Notes: generated from the letters alone by a model not told the origin. A stretch of DNA of 15,274 bases from Ophiosphaerella korrae (GCA_028456385.1 JALNQF010000742.1:1-15274); one strand, 5' to 3'. Counted from the stretch's first letter, positions 1 through 8,942 are shown. Translations and numbers: made by a program.

Positions 1-1010
1 CCCTAGTCTCCTAGTTAGTTTTTATAACCTTAGATAGAAGATCTATTAATAAGTTCTTTTATAATATTAAAAAAACTACCTAAAATAGAGTTATATAACT
101 TACGTCTTTTAATATACTTTTTAAGATATTTATTAAGTACTATATAGAAATAGTAAGTATAACGAATAGGACTAGAATTAATTAGGACCTAAATAAACTC
201 TAGGTCTAATGTTCTTCCTATCTAAATAGCTCCTTATACTTAGATATTTATTTCCTTACGTAATATAATAGTTAGTAAGTTAGCTATAATAATATAATTA
301 AAAGGAAAATATAGTAGAAAAAGAAAAGAATATTTTAGCCTATTAGAATATTTTTTAAACTTATTTCTATTTAATATAAAGACTATTTCTTTCTTAACTC
401 TTTTTTTACCCTATTTTTAGTTATATTTCGTCCTATCTCCTTTCTATATCTTAAAATATATATTTTTTAGTATTAATCTAATTATTTTTTAGCCTTTTTA
501 GCTAGTCTTTATAATAGTAGACTCTTTTTTAGTATTTTATTTATTAATTAGGAGCTTTTTGTTAGTAACATTAATAGTATAGCTTTTTTCTTTAATAAAT
601 AATTAGAAGCTCCTAATAGAGATATTAATATTATTTTTAAATAATAATCTTGTATTAGTCCTCCTAGGATTCTTAATTAAATCTCTAATTAGTTATTTTA
701 TTTCTCTTAATTTTAACCTAGTAAAATACCTTTCTATTACTTTGCTAATAGAGGGTAAATAACTATTTTTTTTACTAATTCGCTTTATAGTATTATTAAA
801 AGAAATATACTATCTATTAAAGATAGTAGTAATAGTAAATATAAGTATATTAGAAGATTAAAGTAGGTTAACTTTAGGTTTAAATTTTAAGAAGTTTATC
901 GTTAGTTATTAAGGACTTATAAAAGATATAGAAAAAATAAGATTAGAAGTTATTTTATCCTTAATAGACTAATAAATTAGTAGTCTATTTAGTAAGTTTA
1001 TCTTTCGTAA
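1..1010 (-). pseudogene. Degenerate Tc1/mariner-type transposase, cut by the left window edge
   Basis: Read on the minus strand, one phase (codons on window positions divisible by 3) can be followed from about 1010 to about 30, roughly 325 codons, close to the length of a Tc1-type transposase. All in-frame stops are TAA/TAG. The part from about 785 to 560 resembles the Tc1 helix-turn-helix region: a basic start, then a segment like LIRDLIKNPRRTNTRLLF, then RSF-LFIKEKSYTINV, then a Lys-rich K(K/R)-LLINK-NTKK segment where Tc1 proteins have the KRPxLTxxHxxxRLxWA motif. Near 215-160 comes GAI-IGRTLDLEFI, like the WGAI...GRTxLxFI segment before the second catalytic Asp. I place the first catalytic Asp near 462-464 (now Asn) only tentatively, and I did not find the second Asp or the final Asp/Glu. 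No terminal inverted repeats were seen. The family call rests on pattern memory and could be another IS630-Tc1 relative. It is certainly non-functional. Confidence 0.5.
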
Positions 1011-1104
1011 TAAAGTTATTACTTTTTTCTTTTTAAATTAACTAATTAAGTAGATAACAAATATACTATAAAAATTAGGTAATATAATCTCTACTAGCCT
1101 ACTA

Positions 1105-1375
1105 AACACTAGATGAAATAAAAATTGAATTTTATACGCTAATAAAAAAGTTCTATTAGGTTGAATTTTACAAAAAAAAAAGTCCTCTAAACAGTTTAAA
1201 TCCTAGCTTGTATTTGATTAGTAATTAAACTTTGTAGTATACTAAAATAAAGTCCTAGATATTTTCTTTAAGATTTAGGTTCGCTTATATTTTTAGCTAT
1301 TATATTGGTAGGGTTATTACTAGTTAAAAACTATAACTTTTTTTAGGCTTTTTTTTCGTGTCACCCTACTATACT
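1105..1375. other. Island with weak RIP signature
   Basis: By eye this stretch holds about eight TpG and four CpA dinucleotides. The flanking several hundred bases on each side hold almost none. It also has a poly(A) run near 1172-1181 and a poly(T) run near 1342-1357. No reading frame or RNA was recognised. It may be single-copy sequence between repeats, which RIP does not target directly, or a younger insertion. Confidence 0.4.
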
Positions 1376-1711
1376 AAGTAGATACTAATAGGGCTACTTT
1401 TATACTAAGTAAGTAGCTTATTAGCTATCTTATATATAGTAGCTAGAGTTAAAGTAAAACTATAAGAACTTAGATTAAAAATATAATTATATATTACTTT
1501 TTCTTCTAGCTAGCTAAGCTTTTTTAAGTTAAGCTAGTAATAATATTAAGTAGTTATACTAGCGAGTTAGTTTTATAGAATTAATTTAATAATATTATTA
1601 ACTTTAGCTACTTATTAATTACTTATAATTAACTTAATTTAATAAATAAAATAGTAAGCTAAATACTTACTTTATTTAAAGTTAACTAAGTAGTATAGTA
1701 TTAAGCTATTA
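1376..1711. other. AT-rich stretch with nothing recognised
   Basis: Very AT-rich DNA with frequent AGCT-containing words and almost no CpA or TpG. No gene, RNA or repeat boundary can be supported here. It is probably further RIP-degraded repeat DNA. Confidence 0.4.
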
Positions 1712-2023
1712 TAAGTTAAAATAAAATAAGTATATAAAGTTAATAAAGTATATAACTTACTTATAAACTATATTATTAAATTTAGAAAAACCTTTACTTT
1801 TTTTTAAAAACTTTAGTATTTTCGAAAAAAATAAAATAAAGTACTAGTTTTTAATAGTAGATTTATTTAGCTTATAGAAGTTTATATAAACTTATAAGCT
1901 ATATTTTAGTTTAAGTATAATTAGTAAGTTATTTTTAGCTAAAGAGCTATATTTACAATTATAAAATATAAGCTTAGAAATAAGAAAAAAATAATTATTA
2001 ATTAAAGAGCTATCTAAGCTAAG
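1712..2023 (-). pseudogene. Unrecognised degenerate reading frame 1
   Basis: A minus-strand phase of 104 codons has only three in-frame stops, fewer than expected in DNA this rich in TA. The deduced residues are dominated by Leu, Ile, Lys, Asn, Phe and Tyr, and include a Lys/Phe-rich stretch (FFSKILKFLKKSKGFSKF). I do not recognise a family. Composition bias alone could produce such a frame, so it is listed only as a possible relic of a transposon protein. It is not in the same phase as the degenerate frame at 2322-2654, so the two cannot be joined without a frameshift. Confidence 0.2.
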
Positions 2024-2321
2024 CTACTTATATATAGTAAAGTAGCTTAAATAAATTATTTAGCTTAATTACTACTATAAGCTTACTTAAATTATATAGA
2101 GTAAAGCTTTAACTTATAATATTTACTAATAAAGCTTTTACTTTCTATTTTTTAAATATATTTCAAGATTACTTTATTTTATTTTCTAGTAAAAAAGTAT
2201 AGTATAGTATCTAGAATTTTTATATAAAGATTAAAGGGAATTTCTAAGTTATATAGCTTATAAAAAAAAGTTTTTTAATAGCTTTTTTATTAAAATAATA
2301 TATTTAATTTTAATATAGTTA

Positions 2322-2654
2322 GAGTAGTTCTATAGATAAAATATCTTTAAGCTTTACTATAAGTAGTAGTTTATAAAATTATATATAATTTACTTTTTTA
2401 GCTACTTTATAATAATATACTAGTAGTAGTATTTTATTTAAAGTAAGTATTATAAGTATATATTTACTTTTTCTAGTAAAAGCTTTAATTATCTAATTAC
2501 TAATAGTTTATATATTTACTAATAAGTTCTATTTATACTTATTAAAGTACTTACTTAAAAGCTTTATAAAAGTAGAAAATAGTATAAGTACTAGCTTTTT
2601 TAAAACTATAGTAAAGTAATATCTAAGTATACTATAGTATACTACTAAAGAGAT
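2322..2654 (-). pseudogene. Unrecognised degenerate reading frame 2
   Basis: A minus-strand phase of 111 codons carries four internal TAA/TAG stops. The first roughly 40 codons are fully open and include LKKLVLILFSTFIKLLSKYF. It lies directly beside the 3' LTR of retrotransposon copy A and ends about 40 bases before it, so it may be the target sequence into which copy A inserted. I see no catalytic or nucleic-acid-binding motif and cannot name a family. A DNA-transposon relic is one possibility, but nothing in the sequence demonstrates it. Confidence 0.2.
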
Positions 2655-2690
2655 TTAATTAGTTATTTAGTAGTACTATTAGTAGTAAAT

Positions 2691-3055
2691 TGTAATAGGG
2701 TTACTATCGTTAACTATAGTAACCTATTAGGAGTATAGGTAGATTAGAAGGTAATAATAAAAGCTTATATAGTAATTAAGTAATAGGCTATAAATAATAG
2801 AAGATATTTTATAACTATTAAGTAGTATTACTTGTAGTTAATAATTAAATTACTAATACTATCCTAATAATATATATTACTACTAACTATATACTTTTAC
2901 TAATCTATGTATATAATACTATAGATTACTATTACGTATTTAAGTTATAATTTATTTCTTAACCTATATTACTACTCTACTTATCCTATACTTTGTTAGT
3001 ACTTAAGTTAAGACTAATTAGCTCTATCTTGATTTCTCTTGTTATATCTATAACA
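2691..3055 (-). repeat. 3' LTR of copy A (365 bp)
   Basis: It begins tgtaatag and ends ctataaca in window orientation, so it is a TG...CA-bounded LTR. It aligns along its length with the 461-bp LTRs of copy B. The roughly 96-bp length difference is largely explained by one copy of the 31-32-bp palindromic sub-repeat (near 2901) instead of four. No partner LTR is present on the other side of copy A within this window. Confidence 0.85.
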
Positions 3056-3069
3056 CTATCTTTCTCTTT
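3056..3069 (-). other. Polypurine tract of copy A
   Basis: On the element strand this reads AAAGAGAAAGATAG immediately before the LTR TG, the position of the plus-strand primer in LTR retrotransposons. The matching tract in copy B is AGAGGAGGAGATAG. The differences are G-to-A, as RIP would produce. Confidence 0.8.
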
Positions 3070-3089
3070 AAGTAAGTTCTTATTTTCTT

Positions 3090-3720
3090 AACCTAGGGCT
3101 AAAGTTATTAATCCTATTTCTTTATTAATATAAAGTTCTTTATCTTCTTTTATACTTACTAAGTTTACTCTTTATTATCTTTAATTAGTAAATTATATAT
3201 TATACTATAGTATTATAATATTTTCTTATTCTTGTTATAAATCTTTAAACTTTCTATTAACTTATTTTTCTTTAAAATATAGTAAGGCTTATAAAGCGTA
3301 TATTTATACTAATACTTATTTATCTTATAATCTATTAGGCGTGTCTCTAGTAGAGTATAAGTTAAAGATACTTATTTATAATAGAGAGAGCTATTAACTA
3401 CGCTTAAAAAAACTATTTATATAGATTATAGAGGCTAAAAAGGAATATAATTAGATTCTAAGTATATAGGTAGAAAATTATACTTATTATATTTATCTCT
3501 ATAAGATAAAGGCCTTAAATAATAAGAAGTCTATTACGAAAGCTATTCTCTTAGAATCTAAGCTTAACTTTAAGGCTATTATAGGGGCTTTTCTAGTTCC
3601 TATTACTTTAGGTATACCTAGTACCTTTCTACTTATTACTAATAGTATAAGTCTTCTCTATTTACTATAAAGTAGTTTAAAGGGTTTTAACGTTAGAACT
3701 CCTTTAGTTTCTTAGAGTAA
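3090..3720 (+). pseudogene. Possible antisense gene in copy A: zinc-cluster-like plus coiled-coil protein
   Basis: On the plus strand, opposite to pol, one phase is traceable from about 3090 to about 3720. The part 3185-3394 (70 codons) has no stop at all. The remainder has a few TAA/TAG stops explicable from Gln codons. Within 3185-3394 Tyr residues fall at spacings Y-x2-Y-x8-Y-x8-Y-x2-Y-x5-Y-x2-Y. Since RIP turns Cys codons TGY into TAY, this is best read as a former Cys-rich cluster resembling a fungal Zn2Cys6 domain in spacing. Next comes a charged segment containing EAKKEYN, VENY and LYKIKALNNKKS, probably helical. The frame then runs into sequence antisense to the chromodomain. In this copy the Cys-like and charged parts are in one phase. 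The function is unknown, and the arrangement resembles repeat-associated fungal hypothetical proteins only from memory. Confidence 0.4.
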
Positions 3721-6700
3721 TTAAGATTATTTTCTAGTTCTTATATATCTTCCTATAGTTATCCTTTTTTATCTATACTTATCTATTTTACTAAATAGTA
3801 GGTCTTTCTATTATAGAACTAGTATTATAAGATCTTTTTTACTTCCTATTCTTCTTATTCTCTATATATATCTACTTTATATACTAGTAGTTCTATATTT
3901 TATAGTCTTATCTTAAGTAATACTATATAAAAAGTTAAATATATCTTTATTTTACTTAGTAGTATTAGTTTAAATATAACTAGTATAACTTTCTTCTTAA
4001 TTTTATATAGTCTTATCTTAACGTAGTCTATTTTTAAACTAGGTCTCTTACTTTTAATATTTCTTTAAATTAACTCTACTTTTTCTCTTTTTTTAAATTA
4101 GAGTCTCTCTTTATATTTCTTGTTATAGTACTTTACTATCTAATTTTATAAGAACTTAGTATCTTATCTTAGTTAATTGTATATCTATTTTATTCTATTT
4201 ATAAAGTTTTCTCTTTTTAGTAACTAAAATTCTATATTTCTTAGTATTTAGTATATATTAGGATTAAATCTATATTTTATAAAGAAAGGTACTACTCTTA
4301 TTACTATATTCTTTACGCTATTATATGCTAACTATACTATAAGTAGTAGCTATACCTAGTTATTCTAGTTGTAGTTAAGGTAGTATCTTAGGTATTATTC
4401 TACTATCTAGTTTATTTATTCTAATTATTTATCTATCTATAGATATTATACTATTAACATTTAATATTATATTCCTAATTATACTATTATTATCTACTAT
4501 ATCTTTAATATAAATCTTATATCTCTATCTATAATAATTTTATCTAGTAGGCTATAGTAGCTAACTATAGTTCTTAGAACCTAGTATATAGTAACTTCTA
4601 TTCTATATTTCTCTTTATATAGTTTAAAGTATATATACTTTATAAGCTTATTAACTATTATTATAATTCTATTATACTTAACTCCTAATATAAAGTCTTT
4701 TAATTTAGGTAACTTTATAATAAAGTCTATTGTAATAACTTTTTAAAGATATTCTAGTACTTTAACTAGTTATAATATTCTATATAGTATATATCTATTA
4801 TACTTATTTCTATAATATTCTATATAATCCTATAGTACTTTTATTACTAGTTATTTTACTTTTAGTATATAGTAATCTATTAAAAGCCTATCTAGTATTT
4901 TTTTAATTTTTTAGTATCTATATACTAGTAGTTTATAAAACTATTATATAAATTCTCTCTAGATCTTATTTAGAATATAAGTTTTCTTATAAGTACTTAC
5001 TAATCTATCTTAAGTTTCTAGTTTCTCTATTTCTTTAGAGGTTTTAGCTATTTCTTATTTAATCTATTTATCTAGCTTACTACTTATCTTCTTAAGTATT
5101 ATAGCTATCTTAGGTTTGTTTAAGACTAAGTATCCCTCTTTATTTTTAACTAGAACTATACTAGTTATATTTACTTCTTCTTATTAATCTAGTCTTCTAC
5201 TTAAAGTATCTACTAACTAGTTATTCTTTTCTTTTATATAGATAATCTTAAATTTAAATATTAATAGGAATTCTTACTATCTAGTATTACGTTATAATAA
5301 ATCCTTATTTATTATAAATCTTATAAGATTCTTATAGTTTATATAGACTTTTATCTTATACTTTACTTCTTATAAGTATACTCTCTATTATTTAAATACT
5401 TTATAGATTACTAGTATCTCTTTATTATAAATTAGGTAGTTAAGTTCTACTATCTTTATCTTCTTAGAAAAGTATTTAACTAAGTATTCTTATTTAATTT
5501 CTAGGTTTTCTTGTATTAGTACTATTCTATAGACTAAGTTAGATACGTCTATTTTTACTATTACTAGTAGGTCTAAGTTATATATTCTAATAACTAGGTT
5601 CTTAGTAAATTTCTTCTTAATCTTATTAAATACTTCTTTATATTCTCTTATCTACTTAAATAGTATATCTTTTTTTATAAAGTTAGTAATTAGTTCTATA
5701 TCTTTAGACTATCTTATTATTAATTGTCTATAAAAGTTTACTAGTCTATAGAACTATTATACCTCTTGTAAGTTCTTTAGTATTAGCTATTCTTTAATTA
5801 ATTTAATCTTTCTTAGGTTAATTTTAATTTTTCTTAGTTTAATAATAAATCTAAGGAAATTTATTTCTTTTATATAGAACTTGTATTTTCTTATCTTAAG
5901 ATATAATTTATTTTCTACTAGCTTTTCTAGTACTTTATATATATATTATATATATTCTTCTTTTATTTCTAAGAATATAAAAATATTATCTTGGTATATA
6001 AATATAAATATATCTAAGTACTTTTTTAGTACTATATTAATTCTTTCTTAAAATACTACTAGTATATTTATTAATCTAAAAGGTATAACTATATCTTTAA
6101 ATAGTTTATTTTGTATTCTAAATACTATTTTCTACTTATTACCTTTTTTAATTCTAATCTAGTAGTAGGCGTTCTAGATATCTAGCTTTATAAAGATTTT
6201 TACTCTTTATAGTCTATCTTATATTATATCTATTTATAGTAAGAAGTATTAGTTCTTATTTATAATTATATTAGTCTTTCTAAAGTCTATATAAAGTCTT
6301 TTATTATTTATCTTTTTTTTATTTATAAATATAAGTCTATATACTACTAAGAACTTAGATTCTTATATCTATCTTTTCTTTATTATATTTTTAATAAATA
6401 CTTATTTAATTTTAGACTCTTCTTCTATTTTTTAGTAGACTAAGCTCTATCTTACGTCTTTTCCTTCTTCTATATCTATAACTAAATCCTATAGTTAGTA
6501 TTTTAGAAGGTAGTCTTTAAGTTCTATAAGCTACTTTTCTTACTTCTTATATTTATCTAGGAATTAGCCCTTATATATACTTATATTAGCTTTTAATATA
6601 TCTTTTTTAAGGTAGCTAATCTTCTTTATTCTCTAATTAATATTTAGATTAGTTATCTATAACAATAGTATTCCTAGTATTACGTCTTATTTATTATTAA

Positions 6701-7271
6701 TTATTATTTAGTCTATAACTAAATTTTTAATCTTTAACTCTTCTAATTTAAGTATAGAAAGTACTATTTTAAACTTTATTAGTTCTTAAAATAGTTTTCT
6801 TTTAATTATACTAAGTTATCTTAAGTACTTCTTTAGTATATAATATATTCTTTGTTTTTTTATAAACGTCTTAGATATAAAGTTCTTTATAGCTCTACTA
6901 TTAATTATAACTTATATATATTTTTTTTTAAAAGTACCTATTATTATAATATATAGGCCTATTATACCTTCTAGCTTCTTTTACTTAGGTATCTTTATAA
7001 ATTATCTATTTTTCTAAAGCTATTACTTTACTCTAAGTTTTTTTTCTTTATATTTTAGATATTTATTGTACGTATATTTATACTATTGTCCTCCTTAGAT
7101 ATATTTTTTAGATAAGTTTAGTCTAGGCCTTATTACTATATATTCTTCTTTTAGTTTTATTTCTTATCCTATAATATCTTCTACTATTATTACTTTTATA
7201 TAGTTATAGCCCTTTCTTTTTATTAGCTATATACTATTTCTTATTTTAGGTTCCTTATATATATTATAGTA
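3690..7271 (-). pseudogene. pol: pol pseudogene of copy A (protease, RT, RNase H, integrase, chromodomain)
   Basis: A single minus-strand phase (codons on positions divisible by 3) runs from about 7271 to about 3690, with many TAA/TAG stops. The protease active site at 6891-6905 reads INSRA, so the catalytic Asp is now Asn and the following Gly is Arg. The RT core at 5985-5996 reads YQDN instead of YxDD. The first RNase H Asp (5547-5549) is intact. Integrase zinc ligands at 4935-4937, 4914-4916, 4824-4826 and 4815-4817 are all Tyr, at HHCC spacing (x6, x29, x2). The integrase D,D,E residues at 4725-4727, 4527-4529 and 4419-4421 are all retained, with 35 residues between the second Asp and Glu. 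A chromodomain follows at about 3863-3695. Order and domains define a Ty3/gypsy chromovirus. The frame is truncated upstream of the protease, so gag is absent. Confidence 0.85.
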
Positions 7272-7529
7272 GAGTATTATAAAGAAAGAAATAGTAAAAA
7301 AGAGGTAAGTAGTTACTAGAGAAATACGAGTACTAAGAGCTTATAAAGAGGCGAACTATTAAGGAGGAAAAGTATAAGAGAGCTAATAAGCTCTTAAGTT
7401 ATAGAATACAATCTATAGGAGTATAAACAACGTTTAGAACTAGTTTAGCTAATAAAGTCTAAGTTCCTTAAGACTAATAAGCTCTTAGGCTCTAGATCTA
7501 TATTAGGCACACAACTCTATAATAAATAG
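7272..7529. other. Unassigned block between copy A and the tRNA-like sequence
   Basis: This sequence has no counterpart in copy B. It is purine-rich on the plus strand and keeps CpA while lacking TpG, unlike its neighbours. A plus-strand phase from about 7298 to 7530 has only about five TAG/TAA stops in some 78 codons and includes RGELLRRKSIREL and EYKQRLELV. This could be a degraded coding segment, but I recognise no family. It may belong to the same element as the tRNA-like sequence next to it. Confidence 0.3.
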
Positions 7530-7600
7530 CAACTAATATAAAACTTAAACCTATAACCTTAGCTTTAGGAGCGCTAGCTTACGCACTATTACGCAAGGTA
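7530..7600 (-). tRNA. RIP-damaged tRNA-Arg(CCU)-like sequence, 5' acceptor arm missing
   Basis: On the minus strand the T arm is recognisable as ATAGG-TTTAAGT-TTTAT (7554-7538). It matches a B box of the GGTTCGANTCC type after C-to-T and G-to-A changes on both strands. A 5-nt variable loop lies at 7559-7555. The anticodon loop CTCCTAA at 7571-7565 gives anticodon CCT, with canonical T33 and A37-A38. Its stem, 7576-7572 with 7564-7560, pairs in four of five positions. A D-arm-like GCGT-AATAGT-GCGT lies at about 7594-7581, but about three extra bases follow it. The 3' acceptor strand would be 7537-7531, but no matching 5' strand exists because the minisatellite starts there. It is therefore not a working tRNA. 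It may be the head of a tRNA-derived SINE or a captured tRNA fragment. Confidence 0.5.
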
Positions 7601-7703
7601 TAGGAATAGGTATAGGAATAGGTATAGGAATAGGTATAGGAACAGGTATAGGAATAGGTACAGGAATAGGCATAGGTATAGGTATAGGTATAGGAATAGG
7701 TAT
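7597..7703 (+). repeat. Minisatellite of GGTATAGGAATA-type units
   Basis: About 107 bp of tandem 6- and 12-bp units based on ggtataggaata. A few units read aacagg, gtacagg or ggcatagg. These surviving CpA variants suggest that the pre-RIP unit contained ACAGG/CAGG and that most CA became TA. The array starts exactly where the 5' end of the tRNA-like sequence should be. Confidence 0.85.
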
Positions 7704-8108
7704 ATATATAAAACTTAAGACAAGCTAATTTATTTTGTATAGAAATAAGTATAGTATAAGTATAAGTATAAAAATAGGAATACGCTATAAATATATAGAG
7801 CTTAAGACCTAAGGAGCTATAGGTAGTATAAAAGGCTAGTAGCGTAACTAGCTAAAAATAAAGAAGTTAATAAGAAATATTAGAGAAGCTCCTAATAAGC
7901 CTCTAGGCACTTAATAAATAGCTAGTAAAAGTATAGACAATAGGAACATTAAAATAGAAAAACAACTAGTAAGAAAATAGTAAAGATAAAATAGAATAAC
8001 AAGTAGTATAGTAAGAAGAAATAGCCTAGTAGTAGTAAGTAGTATACTATAATTATAGATAAATAACGTATAAAGAGAGAAGTAAAGGAAAGAATATTAT
8101 AAGGTAAT
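7704..8108. other. Purine-rich stretch before copy B, no gene recognised
   Basis: The plus strand is A/G-rich, retains CpA (for example near 7937, 7946 and 7962) and almost lacks TpG. No credible family appears in any frame. The last five bases (8104-8108, GTAAT) are the left target-site duplicate of copy B. The stretch is therefore the disrupted target sequence, continuing at 15172. Confidence 0.5.
8104..8108 (+). repeat. Left target-site duplication of copy B (GTAAT)
   Basis: GTAAT immediately precedes the LTR at 8109. The identical GTAAT follows the other LTR at 15172-15176. Five-base duplication is usual for Ty3/gypsy integrases and fixes the ends of the insertion. Confidence 0.85.
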
Positions 8109-8569
8109 TGTAATAGGTTAGTTACTAGGGTCGACTTCCTAGTACCTAAAGGTTGTTAGTAGATTGTAAGTTAATATTAAAAGCTTATATAGTAATCTAC
8201 AATAACTATAAATAATAGAAGATGTTTTATAACTATCTTGTATTAGCGTTCTATAGTTAAAGGATTAAATTACTAATACTATCCTAATAATGCGTATTAC
8301 TATTAACTATATACTTGTCTTAATCTATTTATACAACGTTATAGATTACTACTAATCTATTTATACGTAACTACAGATTACTCTAATCTATTTATACGTT
8401 ACTATAGATTACCTTAATCTATTTATACATAATTATAGATTACTACTACGTGTCCTAGTTATAGGTAGTCTCCTAATTAAGGTTGTTACCTTGCTCGTCC
8501 TATACTTTGTTAGCACCTAAGTTAGGATTAATTAGTTCTATCTTGATTTCTCTTATTACACCTATAACA
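8109..8569 (-). repeat. 3' LTR of copy B (461 bp)
   Basis: It starts tgtaatagg and ends cctataaca in window orientation. It has the same length as the LTR at 14711-15171 and aligns end to end with it. The TG...CA termini are intact here, whereas the partner's are mutated to TA...TA. A four-unit palindromic tandem repeat lies at 8321-8445. I could not locate a TATA box or poly(A) signal with confidence, because the whole LTR is AT-rich through RIP. Confidence 0.92.
8321..8445 (+). repeat. Four tandem 31-32-bp palindromic units in the LTR
   Basis: Units start at 8321, 8353, 8384 and 8415. Each begins TAATCTRTTT and ends with the inverted complement (TAYAGATTA), separated by a variable centre containing an ACGT-like core. 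The right LTR has the same four units from 14923, while copy A keeps a single unit near 2901. Tandem palindromes in an LTR are candidate binding sites for a transcription factor acting on the LTR promoter. That role is inference. Confidence 0.8.
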
Positions 8570-8583
8570 CTATCTCCTCCTCT
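8570..8583 (-). other. Polypurine tract of copy B
   Basis: The element strand reads AGAGGAGGAGATAG directly before the LTR TG. It is the only long G-rich purine run in this part of the element, and sits where plus-strand DNA synthesis is primed. Confidence 0.9.
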
Positions 8584-8603
8584 AAGTAGGTCCTAGTTTA
8601 TCT

Positions 8604-8929
8604 GCCCTAGGGCTAGCGTTATTAATCTAGTTTCTTTATTAATATAGAGTTCTTTATCCCCTATCTCTATACTTACTAAATCTACCCTTTATTATCTATA
8701 ATTAGTAGATTGCGTATTATACTATAGTATTACTATATTTCCTTATTCTTATTATAAGGCTTTAAATCCTCTTATAGAGTATATTTCTTTAAAATATAGT
8801 AAGGCTTATAAGGTATATATTTATACTAACGCCTATACGTCTTATAACCTTTCTAGTGTGTCTCTTATAGAGTATAAGTTTATAATACTTATTCTTGCGT
8901 CTATACTTATTTGTAATAGGGAGAGCTAT
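8604..8929 (+). pseudogene. Possible antisense gene in copy B, zinc-cluster-like part
   Basis: This is a plus-strand phase opposite to pol. From 8702 to 8929 there are 76 codons without a stop. From 8604 to 8701 the same phase has two TAG/TAA stops that could be old Gln codons. Residues with the spacing Y-x2-Y-x8-Y-x8-Y-x2-Y-x5-Y-x2-Y occupy the same places as in copy A, starting at the FPYSYYKALNP segment. Tyr codons TAY are what RIP leaves of TGY (Cys) or CAY (His). The inferred ancestral pattern is close to, but not identical with, the fungal Zn2Cys6 spacing. Relative to copy A there is an extra 18-bp segment and a 3-bp indel, both in frame. No start codon can be fixed. The protein's function is unknown, and chance openness in biased DNA is the main alternative. 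Confidence 0.4.
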
Positions 8930-8942
8930 TAACTATACTTAA

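Larger units (their letters stand above)
2691..7271 (-). mobile_element. Ty3/gypsy chromovirus copy A, 5'-truncated and RIP-inactivated
   Basis: The element lies on the minus strand. Its 3' end is the LTR at 2691-3055, followed inward by a polypurine tract, a 3' region with a possible antisense gene, and pol running from chromodomain back to protease. It aligns with copy B at a constant offset of 5530 bp from the chromodomain (3831 against 9361) to the protease (6891 against 12421). Similarity stops near 7271 (12801 in copy B), so gag and the 5' LTR, about 2.4 kb, are missing here. CpA and TpG are scarcer than in copy B: over 5041-5640 I count about 2 TpG and no CpA, against 11 and 0 in the matching part of copy B. 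This suggests more RIP exposure. Some differences from copy B are not C/T or G/A changes, so the two were distinct sub-family members before RIP. Confidence 0.85.

Noticed and set aside
1712..2654. A hAT or other named transposase in the two degenerate frames
   Set aside because: Some short strings look suggestive, but no catalytic motif or consistent phase could be found, so no family is named.
7597..7703. GGTATAGG repeats as a telomere or internal telomeric tract
   Set aside because: The unit is not TTAGGG-like, is interrupted and short, and surviving variants point to an ordinary CA-containing minisatellite altered by RIP.
8321..8445. Regular 31-32-bp repeats resembling a short CRISPR array
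   Set aside because: The units are contiguous palindromes without distinct spacers and lie inside a retrotransposon LTR that is present twice. The genome context is fungal.
8570..8620. Primer-binding site beside the left LTR (element on the plus strand)
   Set aside because: All coding domains read on the minus strand, and the sequence there is a polypurine tract on that strand.
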